Of a stretch of DNA of 9,999 bases, positions 1-6,395 are shown piece by piece. Position numbers and translations under genes: made by a program. The notes beneath the pieces are model-generated. The model ran no database searches. It was given only the letters and a program-made list of their open reading frames with translations, and had not been told where the DNA came from. Within the stretch, counting starts at the first letter, position 1, and each line of letters opens with the position of its first letter. The DNA is from Acuticoccus sp039189655 (GTDB lineage Bacteria > Pseudomonadota > Alphaproteobacteria > Rhizobiales > Amorphaceae). Where the stretch lies: positions 1 to 9,999 of the forward strand of contig JBCCYN010000165.1 in assembly GCA_039189655.1 (NCBI GenBank). The letters are read 5' to 3'.

Positions 1-559
1 CGTTGGTGTCCGCGCTAGCGGGCTGCGTTGTCGACCCCGCGGCGCCGCTTATCCCGCTGCCCGAGCGTCAGGGCACCGTCCTGCCGAGCGAGGCGCCTGA
101 GCGTGGGCCGGACGGTTTTGCCAATGTTCTTGCCGATCCAGTGGTGGTTGGTGGCCTGCCCCGCCCGGAACGGGAGATCACTGCAGAGGAAAACGCCCTT
201 GAGGCGGAAGGGCGACGCACCGCAGCGGCGGCAAGCGCGATAAATACAGGAAGCTCGGGTCTCGGCCACGTGGTTACGGCCCCGCGCGGCCAGGGCAGCC
301 GCCGAGCTTCCCGGAGTTATCGCGCTTGCCGCCGCTGCGGTGCGTCGCCCTTCCGCCTCCAGGGCGTTTTCCTCTGCAGTGATCTCCCGTTCAGGGCGGG
401 GCAGGCCACCAACCACCACCGGATCGGCAAGGACATTGGCAAAACCGTCCGGCCCACGCTCAGGCGCCTCGCTCGGCAGGACGGTGCCCTGACGCTCGGG
501 CAGCGGGATAAGCGGCGCCGCGGGGTCGACAACGCAGCCCGCTAGCGCGGACACCAACG
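1..559. repeat. Large near-perfect inverted repeat (258-bp arms, 43-bp spacer)
   Basis: Bases 1-258 are the reverse complement of 302-559; position i pairs with 560-i throughout, with no indels. I found seven mismatches, at 128, 140, 167, 200, 244, 246 and 248 (left-arm coordinates). The spacer is 259-301. The repeat may continue left of the window; on the right it must be judged against unseen sequence, because base 560 would pair with base 0. Each arm encodes the front part of the same lipoprotein, pointing at the centre. Palindromes of this size with a short spacer are usually unstable in bacteria, so this is either a recent rearrangement or a chimeric join in the source assembly. Confidence 0.97.
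3..545 (+). pseudogene. Left-arm copy of the lipoprotein gene, lacking start and natural 3' end
   Basis: The frame enters from the left window edge and encodes the lipoprotein from the last residues of its signal peptide (lipobox LAGC, then CVVDPAAP) to about base 258. It then runs through the spacer and into the antisense of the opposite arm, staying open until a TAG at 543-545 only because of the palindrome. Bases 259-545 in this frame are therefore not expected to be real protein. The TTG at 3 is not a credible start: the intact copy on the other strand has 13 further residues upstream. Compared with that copy there are four synonymous changes, plus Asn-Thr in place of Thr-Pro at codons 243-248. 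It is either a duplicated gene fragment or one side of a chimeric join. Confidence 0.6.
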
Positions 560-599
560 CCAACGTCGATACTCCCTTAAGCGCCCAATACACAGCCAT
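15..599 (-). CDS. Putative small lipoprotein, 3' end replaced at the palindrome centre
   Basis: The ATG is at 597-599. The first 21 residues form a lipoprotein signal peptide: Lys8, a short hydrophobic stretch, then LAGC with Cys22 as the predicted lipidation site. The mature part starts with proline-rich, low-complexity sequence and moves into a Glu/Ala-rich segment (EITAEENALEAEGRR), then LAARGRNHVAET near residues 105-116. Natural sequence probably runs from 599 to about 259. Beyond that the frame reads the antisense of the left arm (Cys/Arg-rich) to a TAG at 15-17, which is unlikely to be native. I do not recognise the family; function unknown, probably a membrane-anchored periplasmic protein. 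It is divergent from phaC with 82 bp between the start codons, and no strong Shine-Dalgarno is visible. Confidence 0.55.
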   Translation of the reverse strand: MAVYWALKGVSTLALVSALAGCVVDPAAPLIPLPERQGTVLPSEAPERGPDGFANVLADPVVVGGLPRPEREITAEENALEAEGRRTAAAASAITPGSSAAALAARGRNHVAETRASCIYRACRRCGASPFRLKGVFLCSDLPFRAGQATNHHWIGKNIGKTVRPTLRRLARQDGALTLGQRDKRRRGVDNAAR

Positions 600-623
600 G
601 CGCTGCTTAACCCCACTTCACCG

Positions 624-652
624 TCGGCAATGGTGCGGTTCTGCCCTATGAT
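624..652 (+). promoter_or_regulatory. Candidate sigma-70-type promoter for phaC
   Basis: A -10-like TATGAT (647-652) lies 17 bp downstream of a -35-like TCGGCA (624-629; four of six match TTGACA). The phaC ATG would follow about 30 nt after the -10 box. This is pattern matching only; alphaproteobacterial promoters are often poorly conserved. Confidence 0.35.
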
Positions 653-681
653 GCCCTTGTGACCGACACGGATTTCGTCCC

Positions 682-2565
682 ATGAGCGAACCGCAAAAGA
701 AACAACAGCCCCTTAAAGAGGAAGCGGCGGCAGCCCCAAAGGCTGACGATCGTGGCTCCCCCACCACACCGCGTGACCCAATCCTCAACTACGTGGTCGA
801 GAATCCCGAAGCGTTTGCGGAAAATCTCGCGAAAATGCTGGCCCACGCCAACGATGCGCTCGCTGCCTACATGCAGCCCGTGCAGGAAGGCGAGGCGAAG
901 GAGAATTACAGCGCCGAGATAGGCGAGTGGATGCGGACACTTTCGCGGGTTGGTCACTACTGGCTGTCGGACCCGGCGCGCGCCATAGAGGCCCAGGCCC
1001 GGCTCGCCAATGAGTGGATGGGCCTTTACGCCCAATCCATGAGGCGCCTGTCCGGCGAAGATGCGCCGCCCGTGGCCGAGCCGGAGCCTGGCGACAAGCG
1101 CTTCCGGGACGAGGACTGGACCACCGTTCAATTCTTCGACTTTTTGAAGCAGGCCTACCTCATCACCACGCGCTGGGCGGAAAAGTTGGTGGAGGAGACC
1201 GACGACCTCGACGAGCACACGCGCGCCAAGGCGGGATTTTATGTGCGCCAGATTTCCGCCGCCCTCTCGCCGTCGAACTTCGTCTTCACCAACCCCGAGC
1301 TTTTGCGCGAAACCGCTGAGCGCTCCGGCGAGAACCTCGCCCATGGGATGAAGCTCCTTGCCGAAGACGTGGCCCGGGGTCATGGCGAGTTGCGGGTGCG
1401 CCAGACCGACCTTGATAAGTTTGCCGTGGGCAAGAACATGGCCCTCACGCCCGGCAAGGTGATTGCGCAAAACGCCGTCTGCCAGGTGATCCAATACGCT
1501 GCGACCACTGCCGATGTCGCAGCCGAACCGATCCTCATCATTCCGCCTTGGATCAACAAGTTCTATGTGCTTGATCTTAATCCGGAAAAATCACTGGTGC
1601 GGTGGTTGGTGGAACAGGGCCACACCGTTTTTGTGTGTTCCTGGGTGAACCCTGACGAACGCCACGCCCACATGGATTTCACCCACTACATGCGCGAGGG
1701 GGTGATGTTTTCCGTCGACACGGCGTTGAAGGCTGCGGAGGCGGAAAAACTCGACATTGTGGGCTACTGCGTCGGCGGCACGCTCCTTGCCATGGCCCTT
1801 GCCCACATGGAACGCGTGGGCGACCACCGCGTGAACACCGCGACGTTGCTCACCGCGCAGGTGGATTTCACCCACGCCGGAGACCTCAAGCTTTTCGTCG
1901 ACAAAGACCAGCTGGCGACCCTGGAGCGAAAGATGCGCGCCAAGGGCTACCTGGACGGCGCGGCCATGTCGTCCGCCTTCAACATGCTGCGCGCCAACGA
2001 TCTCATCTGGCCCTACGTCATCAACAATTACATCAAGGGCAAGGACCCCTTCCCCTTCGACCTCCTCTATTGGAATTCCGATTCCACCCGAATGCCGGCG
2101 GCCAACCACGCGTTTTATCTGCGCAATTTCTATCTGGACAATCTGTTCGCCAAGGGAGAACTAGAGGTGGACGGGATGCGCCTGATGCCGTCGGACATCA
2201 AGGTGCCGGTCTTTAACGTCGCCACCAAGGAAGATCACATCGCCCCTGCCCTGTCGGTCTATCAGGGCAACAAGATGTTCGGTGGCGAGGCAAAATTTGT
2301 CCTCACTGGATCAGGCCACATCGCTGGCATCGTCAACCCGCCGGCGAAGAACAAGTACCAGGTCTGGATCGACGGGGACGACAGCGGCGAGCTGGACGCA
2401 TGGGCCGCAAGCGCAACGGAGATTGCCGGGTCGTGGTGGCCGGTGTGGCACGATTGGTTGGGAGCGCACCGCAGCGGCGAGCGGGTCCCGCCGAGAAAAC
2501 CCGGCGGTCAGCATTTCAACGCCCTTGAGGACGCGCCCGGCTCCTACGTGCGAAAGCGCTACTGA
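682..2565 (+). CDS. phaC: Class I poly(3-hydroxyalkanoate) synthase
   Basis: This enzyme polymerises (R)-3-hydroxyacyl-CoA into the storage polyester PHA/PHB at the granule surface, releasing CoA. The 627-residue protein has a PhaC N-terminal domain (about residues 110-285) followed by an alpha/beta-hydrolase fold. The lipase-like box GYCVGG places the nucleophile at Cys363; Asp518 (in KEDHIAP) and His546 (in GSGHIAG) complete the triad. The Asp-to-His spacing of 28 equals that of the Cupriavidus necator enzyme (Asp480/His508). Length and box indicate class I, which acts without a PhaE or PhaR subunit. The first 35 or so residues are a Lys/Glu/Ala/Pro-rich, probably disordered extension, making it longer than the usual 590 or so. 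The C-terminus (SYVRKRY) is typical. No phaA, phaB, phasin or phaR gene is visible nearby, so it appears to be transcribed alone. Confidence 0.97.
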   Translation: MSEPQKKQQPLKEEAAAAPKADDRGSPTTPRDPILNYVVENPEAFAENLAKMLAHANDALAAYMQPVQEGEAKENYSAEIGEWMRTLSRVGHYWLSDPARAIEAQARLANEWMGLYAQSMRRLSGEDAPPVAEPEPGDKRFRDEDWTTVQFFDFLKQAYLITTRWAEKLVEETDDLDEHTRAKAGFYVRQISAALSPSNFVFTNPELLRETAERSGENLAHGMKLLAEDVARGHGELRVRQTDLDKFAVGKNMALTPGKVIAQNAVCQVIQYAATTADVAAEPILIIPPWINKFYVLDLNPEKSLVRWLVEQGHTVFVCSWVNPDERHAHMDFTHYMREGVMFSVDTALKAAEAEKLDIVGYCVGGTLLAMALAHMERVGDHRVNTATLLTAQVDFTHAGDLKLFVDKDQLATLERKMRAKGYLDGAAMSSAFNMLRANDLIWPYVINNYIKGKDPFPFDLLYWNSDSTRMPAANHAFYLRNFYLDNLFAKGELEVDGMRLMPSDIKVPVFNVATKEDHIAPALSVYQGNKMFGGEAKFVLTGSGHIAGIVNPPAKNKYQVWIDGDDSGELDAWAASATEIAGSWWPVWHDWLGAHRSGERVPPRKPGGQHFNALEDAPGSYVRKRY

Positions 2566-2601
2566 CCGTCCCGCGTCTCCGCACGTTGGCCCTTCGACGC
2601 T

Positions 2602-2616
2602 CGCCCCAGTAGGGCG
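2602..2616. terminator. Weak hairpin between convergent phaC and the AraC-family gene
   Basis: CGCCC (2602-2606) and GGGCG (2612-2616) can form a 5-bp stem with a 5-nt loop in the 74-bp gap between two convergent stop codons. There is no T-run on either side, so an intrinsic terminator is only suggested by position. Confidence 0.2.
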
Positions 2617-2639
2617 TTCATCCCAGTAACCACATAAAA

Positions 2640-3530
2640 TCAGTGGGCTGCGGCGGCATCGAATATGTCGTGCCGTGGCGGGACGCCGAATTTCCGAGAG
2701 TATTCTCGGCTGAACTGGGTGGCGCTTTCGTATCCAACGCTGAAGGCCGCTGAGGCGACGCTAGCCCGCTCCTCCACCAGCAATCGCCTCGCTTCGGTCA
2801 GGCGAAGATCTTTTTGGTACTGGAGCGGTGTCTTGGTGGTGAGCGCTTTAAAATGGGCATGGAAGTTGGATGGGCTCATCCCGGCCGCCTTCGCCATGTC
2901 CGCAACGGCGATGGAATTTGTGTAGTCGCCGCGAATGAGGGCAATGGCCTTTCCAACCCGGCTCGCAACGCTGTCGAGATGCAGTAACTGGCGCAGCATC
3001 GTGCCGTGCTCGGCGCGCAGGAGGCGAAAGTGCACTTCTCTTTTGATGGACGGGGCCAACGCCCGCGCCTCAACGGGGTCTTGGCTTGCGCGGAAAAGCC
3101 GGCCCATGGCGTCCAAGAGCGCCGGATCGGTGGGCGCTGCGTTGAGGCTCATGGCCGGAGCGTTCGGCTCTGCAACACCGCCGATTTCGTCGTAGAGGCT
3201 CCGGGTTGTTTGAAGGTCCACCGTCAGAACCATCGCCACATAGGGTGACGCCGCGCTGGCATTCGTAACGGCGGCCATCACCGGGATCGAGTGGCTCACA
3301 ATGAGGGAATCGCCAGCGCCAAACCGCACGATTCGGTCGCCCAGGCGTGTTTCTTTTTCGCCCTGGAGAACGAGACACACCACCGGATCGTAGACCATGG
3401 CCTCAAACCGCGTGGGCTCGGCATCGCAAAGCACACTCAGTCCGGCAACGGGCGTCGGAAAGATACTCCCCACCCTTTGCGCGCTTTTGGCGAACGCCTG
3501 AATGTCCGCAACAAGGTCGGCTATCAACAT
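2640..3530 (-). CDS. AraC-family regulator with YqhC-type N-terminal domain
   Basis: This is a DNA-binding transcription factor of 296 residues. Residues about 25-170 resemble the cupin-like AraC-type N-terminal domain of the E. coli YqhC group (PF06719), including a conserved YDPVVCLVLQGEKE stretch. Residues about 200-286 form the double helix-turn-helix: the first helix pair lies around VADMAKAAGMSPSNFHAHFK, the second around AFSVGYESATQFSREYSRKFG. I chose the ATG at 3528-3530 because the domain begins just after it (MLIADLVADI). The frame stays open to 3794, but that extension is Pro/Ser-rich, lies antisense to the dehydrogenase start and matches nothing familiar. YqhC-type regulators often activate a neighbouring aldehyde reductase or oxidoreductase, so the divergent dehydrogenase is the likely target. 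The inducer is unknown. Confidence 0.93.
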   Translation of the reverse strand: MLIADLVADIQAFAKSAQRVGSIFPTPVAGLSVLCDAEPTRFEAMVYDPVVCLVLQGEKETRLGDRIVRFGAGDSLIVSHSIPVMAAVTNASAASPYVAMVLTVDLQTTRSLYDEIGGVAEPNAPAMSLNAAPTDPALLDAMGRLFRASQDPVEARALAPSIKREVHFRLLRAEHGTMLRQLLHLDSVASRVGKAIALIRGDYTNSIAVADMAKAAGMSPSNFHAHFKALTTKTPLQYQKDLRLTEARRLLVEERASVASAAFSVGYESATQFSREYSRKFGVPPRHDIFDAAAAH

Positions 3531-3605
3531 GATCTCTACTTTCAACCCCTTCCATGTTGGTAGCGGACGAGATCGGTGGGGTGAAGCGAAGCTCTTGTGC
3601 ATTGG

Positions 3606-3637
3606 AGGATTAGGCAGAAATTTTGCAGGATTGGGCA
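3606..3637 (+). promoter_or_regulatory. Candidate AraC-type operator: 11-bp direct repeat at 21-bp period
   Basis: AGGATTAGGCA (3606-3616) and AGGATTGGGCA (3627-3637) differ at one base and are offset by exactly 21 bp, two turns of B-DNA. Direct repeats with this offset are the classic binding arrangement of AraC-family activators. They sit in the gap between the AraC-family gene and the dehydrogenase gene, 63 bp before the dehydrogenase ATG, so the downstream repeat could abut or overlap that gene's -35 region. Confidence 0.5.
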
Positions 3638-3652
3638 CGCGCCATCGCCCAG

Positions 3653-3668
3653 CCGAACTTAGGTTCGG
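3653..3668. promoter_or_regulatory. 16-bp near-palindrome upstream of the dehydrogenase gene
   Basis: CCGAAC (3653-3658) pairs with GTTCGG (3663-3668) around TTAG. It lies 31 bp before the dehydrogenase ATG. It could be an operator for a dimeric repressor or a short stem in the 5' untranslated RNA; the sequence does not decide between them. Confidence 0.3.
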
Positions 3669-3699
3669 TGAACATTCAGCAGCGATGGGATTGCCCACC

Positions 3700-4455
3700 A
3701 TGACGAAGATTGCACTCGTGACCGGCGGCAGCCGTGGACTTGGGAAGAACACGGCACTGAAACTTGCTGCCCAGGGCGTCGGGGTCGTTCTCACCTACCG
3801 GGAGCGCAAAGACGAAGCCGATAAGGTGGTGGCCGAAATTGAGAACTTGGGCTCAAGGGCGGTGGCCATCCAACTGGACACCGGAGACATCGCCCAATTC
3901 GACGCTTTCAAAGCGACCTTTTTGGCGGCGCTCAAATCCAAGTGGGACAGGGAAACCTTCGACTTCCTGGTCAACAATGCCGGGCACGGCGTTTACGCAC
4001 CGATCGCCGAAACGACCCCAGAACAATTCGACAGTCTCGTGAACGTCCACCTGAAAGGTGTCTTTTTCCTCACCCAGACACTTTTGCCCCTCATGGAAGA
4101 CGACGGGCGAATCGTGAACCTTTCCTCAGGGCTCGCACGCTTTTCCTTGCCGGGCTACGGCGCCTACGGAGCCATGAAGGGCGCCGTGGAAGTTTTCACG
4201 CGCTATCTCGCCCAGGAGCTGGGCCCCCGGGGCATTGCGGTGAACACCATCGCGCCCGGCGCCATCGAGACCGACTTTGGCGGCGGCGTCGTGCGCGATG
4301 TGCCCGACGTGAACAAGTTCGTGGCATCGACGACTGCCATGGGCCGTGCCGGCCTACCTGACGATGTGGGCGATGCCATCGCCGGCGTGCTTTTGGGCGG
4401 CAGCCAATGGATCACCGCCCAGCGCATCGAAGTCTCGGGCGGTCAGCACCTTTAG
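3700..4455 (+). CDS. Classical short-chain dehydrogenase/reductase (SDR)
   Basis: A 251-residue NAD(P)-dependent oxidoreductase with a Rossmann fold. Visible motifs are the cofactor-binding TGGSRGLG (8-15), NNAG (92-95), catalytic Ser143, and Tyr156 with Lys160 in YxxxK; the Ser-Tyr spacing of 13 is standard. APGAIETDF follows at 185-193 and the C-terminal IEVSGGQHL is typical. Arg12 in the glycine loop and the Tyr33-Arg34 pair after the second strand suggest NADP(H), but this is inference. Substrate unknown; FabG-like and sugar or aldehyde reductases share these motifs. I chose the ATG at 3700 because MTKIALVTGG is the usual start and a GGGA lies nine bases upstream; an in-frame ATG at 3685 would add five residues. 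It is divergent from an AraC/YqhC-type gene that probably controls it. It is not clearly PhaB despite being near phaC. Confidence 0.93.
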   Translation: MTKIALVTGGSRGLGKNTALKLAAQGVGVVLTYRERKDEADKVVAEIENLGSRAVAIQLDTGDIAQFDAFKATFLAALKSKWDRETFDFLVNNAGHGVYAPIAETTPEQFDSLVNVHLKGVFFLTQTLLPLMEDDGRIVNLSSGLARFSLPGYGAYGAMKGAVEVFTRYLAQELGPRGIAVNTIAPGAIETDFGGGVVRDVPDVNKFVASTTAMGRAGLPDDVGDAIAGVLLGGSQWITAQRIEVSGGQHL

Positions 4456-4485
4456 AGCGATCGCCCACTAATAAAGCGATCGCTC
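4455..4485. terminator. Bidirectional terminator candidate between convergent units
   Basis: GAGCGATCGC (4455-4464) and GCGATCGCTC (4476-4485) form a perfect 10-bp stem with an A/T-rich 11-nt loop. The first arm begins on the last base of the dehydrogenase stop codon, and the second ends four bases before the stop of the opposing small gene. Symmetry and position suggest a shared terminator. T-runs are weak on both sides, so Rho or RNA stabilisation may also be involved. Each arm contains the self-complementary octamer GCGATCGC. Confidence 0.6.
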
Positions 4486-4489
4486 GCTC

Positions 4490-4609
4490 TCAGGCATCTT
4501 CGCGACTGTCGGGCCGTTTCAACGTTCTCGTCAGCAGCCAGATGGCAAACCCGATGAACGCGAAGGTGCCGAGGTTGAGGAAGGTGTCGAGCCAATCACC
4601 GACCAGCAT
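4490..4609 (-). CDS. 39-residue single-pass membrane protein coupled to the BCCT gene
   Basis: The gene starts at an ATG (4607-4609) inside the last codons of the BCCT transporter gene in another frame, overlaps it by 14 bp and ends in TGA at 4490-4492. A complete Shine-Dalgarno, AAGGAGG, lies at 4619-4625 with a nine-base spacer, inside transporter codons for FKED. The peptide begins MLVGDWLDTF, has one hydrophobic segment at about residues 7-27 (LDTFLNLGTFAFIGFAIWLL) and ends in a charged tail, RTLKRPDSREDA. The positive residues after the segment predict the C-terminus in the cytoplasm. I recognise no family. Overlap and strong ribosome site point to translational coupling and perhaps a transporter accessory subunit, comparable in size to KdpF; that role is inference. 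Confidence 0.7.
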   Translation of the reverse strand: MLVGDWLDTFLNLGTFAFIGFAIWLLTRTLKRPDSREDA

Positions 4610-6110
4610 GGGCGCGGTCCTCCTTAAAATCCTCCCGAAGCGCTCGCACCAGACAGACGAGCAGCACCACGGTGATGAAGACGAACGGCAGGGCACCGAT
4701 TGCGATGAGCTTCTTCACCGCCTCGATGGAGCCAGACAGGATCATTGCCGCACCAAGGAGACCGAGAAGCGCGCCCCAAATGAGACGCAAACGCGGGCTC
4801 GGGTTCGGGTCGCCCCCACTTGAAAAGGTGCCCAGCACGAACGCGGCACTCACCACGCTTGTGACGATAAACAAGAACGCAGCGAGGATCGTTGCGATGG
4901 TGGTGAGGCCCGTCAGTGGCAAGCGCTCCAGCAGCGCAAAGGTGACGCGCTCCACGTTCGTGGTGGTGACATCCAAGAGCCCGCCTGTGCCATGCAGGGT
5001 GTCATAAAGGCCGATGCCGCCGAAGGAGCCGAACCAGACCACAGAGAACAAGGTGGGCGCGACGAGAACGCCCAGCACGAACTCGCGGATTGTACGCCCC
5101 CTCGAAATGCGCGCCACGAACACGCCCACAAACGGCCCCCAGGCGATCCACCAGACCATGTAGGTGAGCGTCCAGTCGCTGAACCAGCGGCTCATCTCGT
5201 CGTCGAAGAAGGTGAACGTTTCAAAGCCGCGGGGAATGACGTGGGCGGCGTACTGGCCAAAACTGCTCACCACCGAGTTGAGAAGGAACTGGGTGGGCCC
5301 AAGGATGATGGTGAAGGCCACGAGGGCAATGGCGATCATCATGGCAAGGTTGGAGAGACGCGCCATGCCCTGGCCAAGGTCCACCATGAGCGGGGGCACG
5401 TAGGCGGCGACCATCACCGCGAACACCAGCGCCACCAGAACCGGGCCAGCCTTTTCGCCGCCGATAAGCACATCAACGCCGTCGGCCACCTGGAAGACGC
5501 CCATGGCGATGGAACCACCCACACCGATGGCAATGGCGACGATGGCCATGAAATCCGAGAGCCAGCCGAACACCTTGGCCCAGGTTTCTCCCGGGTAAAG
5601 GTTGCGCACCGGTGCTCCCACCAGCATCGGCGTGCGGCGCCGGAAGCTGAAATAGGCGATCGCGAGCGCCGTCGCGCCGTAAATGGCCCAGGCGTGAATA
5701 CCCCAATGGAAATTGGTGGCGAGCAGCGCCTGTTCTGCCGCCAATGGTTCAGGGAGGAAGGTTTTGGCGAACTGGAAGTGGGTCAGCGGCTCGGCCACTG
5801 CCCAAAAAAGGAGCCCCACACCCATCCCGGCTGCAAACAGCATCGCAATCCAGGACGGGGTGGAAAACTCCGGCCGGTCGTCATCGGCTCCAAGGCGCAC
5901 ACTGCCGTAACGCGATGCGGCAAGCACGATGCATAAAATGAGCATCCCCGAGACGGAGAGCATCACAAACCAGCCGCGGCTTTCAAAATACTGCGCCACC
6001 ACCGCACTGGCCACGGCGACGATGCTTTCAGAGTCCAAAACACCCCAAAGCCCCACCGCTGCAATCACGGTGAGCGACGCTGCCAGCAGGAGGCGGGAGC
6101 CCATCATCAT
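4596..6110 (-). CDS. BCCT-family betaine/choline/carnitine (DMSP) transporter
   Basis: An inner-membrane secondary transporter of 504 residues with about twelve membrane segments. GMGVG (95-99) with the following AVAEP matches the Na+-linked betaine branch (GMGIG in BetP) rather than the Na+-independent CaiT. The family signature runs from Trp313 to about 343; Trp320, Trp321 and Trp324 have the WWxxW spacing of the BetP substrate-binding tryptophans (373, 374, 377), followed by ARISRGRTIREF. The short N- and C-termini argue against BetP-style osmosensing through a long tail. Glycine betaine, choline, carnitine and DMSP cannot be told apart by eye. Three consecutive ATGs (6102-6110) follow AAGGA at 6115-6119, so the start may be the second or third. 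It overlaps the small membrane-protein gene, forming a two-gene unit. Confidence 0.95.
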   Translation of the reverse strand: MMMGSRLLLAASLTVIAAVGLWGVLDSESIVAVASAVVAQYFESRGWFVMLSVSGMLILCIVLAASRYGSVRLGADDDRPEFSTPSWIAMLFAAGMGVGLLFWAVAEPLTHFQFAKTFLPEPLAAEQALLATNFHWGIHAWAIYGATALAIAYFSFRRRTPMLVGAPVRNLYPGETWAKVFGWLSDFMAIVAIAIGVGGSIAMGVFQVADGVDVLIGGEKAGPVLVALVFAVMVAAYVPPLMVDLGQGMARLSNLAMMIAIALVAFTIILGPTQFLLNSVVSSFGQYAAHVIPRGFETFTFFDDEMSRWFSDWTLTYMVWWIAWGPFVGVFVARISRGRTIREFVLGVLVAPTLFSVVWFGSFGGIGLYDTLHGTGGLLDVTTTNVERVTFALLERLPLTGLTTIATILAAFLFIVTSVVSAAFVLGTFSSGGDPNPSPRLRLIWGALLGLLGAAMILSGSIEAVKKLIAIGALPFVFITVVLLVCLVRALREDFKEDRAHAGR

Positions 6111-6173
6111 TCCATCCTTGTCCTGGTGACACGTCTTGCAAAGGCGGACGCGCCCACTGCCTAGCGGACCACG

Positions 6174-6187
6174 CGATCATAGGATCG
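6174..6187. promoter_or_regulatory. Small palindrome enclosing a -10-like box upstream of the BCCT gene
   Basis: CGATC (6174-6178) and GATCG (6183-6187) flank ATAG. On the minus strand the centre reads TATGAT (6176-6181), a good -10 box for the transporter about 65 bases before its start. No convincing -35 was seen at 16-19 bp, which is compatible with an activated promoter or with chance. Confidence 0.25.
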
Positions 6188-6283
6188 TGCCGCCTACTCG
6201 GAGTTTTTCTTTCCGCGCGACTGGAGCCGCGACCTGATTTCCTGTCTCTGGGACGCGCCTTAGTACGAAGGGCGACCGAGGGG

Positions 6284-6305
6284 AAGCTGCCGGCAAGGGC
6301 AGCTT
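6284..6305 (+). promoter_or_regulatory. Perfect 8-bp hairpin in the cysK upstream region
   Basis: AAGCTGCC (6284-6291) and GGCAGCTT (6298-6305) form a perfect stem with a GGCAAG loop, ending 90 bases before the cysK start. There is no T-run after it. It may be part of a 5' leader structure or an operator; no known riboswitch class was recognised. The rest of the 285-bp gap (6111-6395) shows no convincing gene. Confidence 0.35.
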
Positions 6306-6395
6306 GTCGTTCAGCGTTGAGCTGGGCGGCGACACGGGACCCTTGAGTGCGCGCCCTGCGTCGCCCATTTTCCCACCACTTCGCCCCAATGGACA

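Noticed and set aside
1..559. Palindrome as a phage or transposon end, or a replication origin
   Set aside because: No transposase, terminal repeat with target duplication, iterons or DnaA-box cluster is visible. The arms are simply coding sequence of one gene.
646..1494. 282-codon minus-strand open frame antisense to phaC
   Set aside because: phaC carries clear catalytic motifs on the other strand; the antisense product has no recognisable domain.
3531..3794. 88-codon N-terminal extension of the AraC-family frame
   Set aside because: It is Pro/Ser-rich, lies antisense to the dehydrogenase coding region and would remove the divergent promoter gap. The conserved domain begins just after the ATG at 3530.
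3700..4455. SDR gene as phaB (acetoacetyl-CoA reductase) of a pha operon
   Set aside because: It is separated from phaC by a convergent regulator gene, has its own promoter region and lacks a sequence signature I can tie specifically to PhaB.
4992..5936. Long plus-strand open frame (314 codons) antisense to the BCCT gene
   Set aside because: The product is His/Gly/Glu-rich with no fold-like pattern, as expected from the antisense of a membrane-protein gene in GC-rich DNA.
6259..6280. Resemblance of TTAGTACGAAGGGCGACCG to the 23S rRNA sarcin-ricin loop (AGTACGAGAGGACC)
   Set aside because: The match is short, contains an insertion, and no other rRNA sequence surrounds it. Chance similarity.
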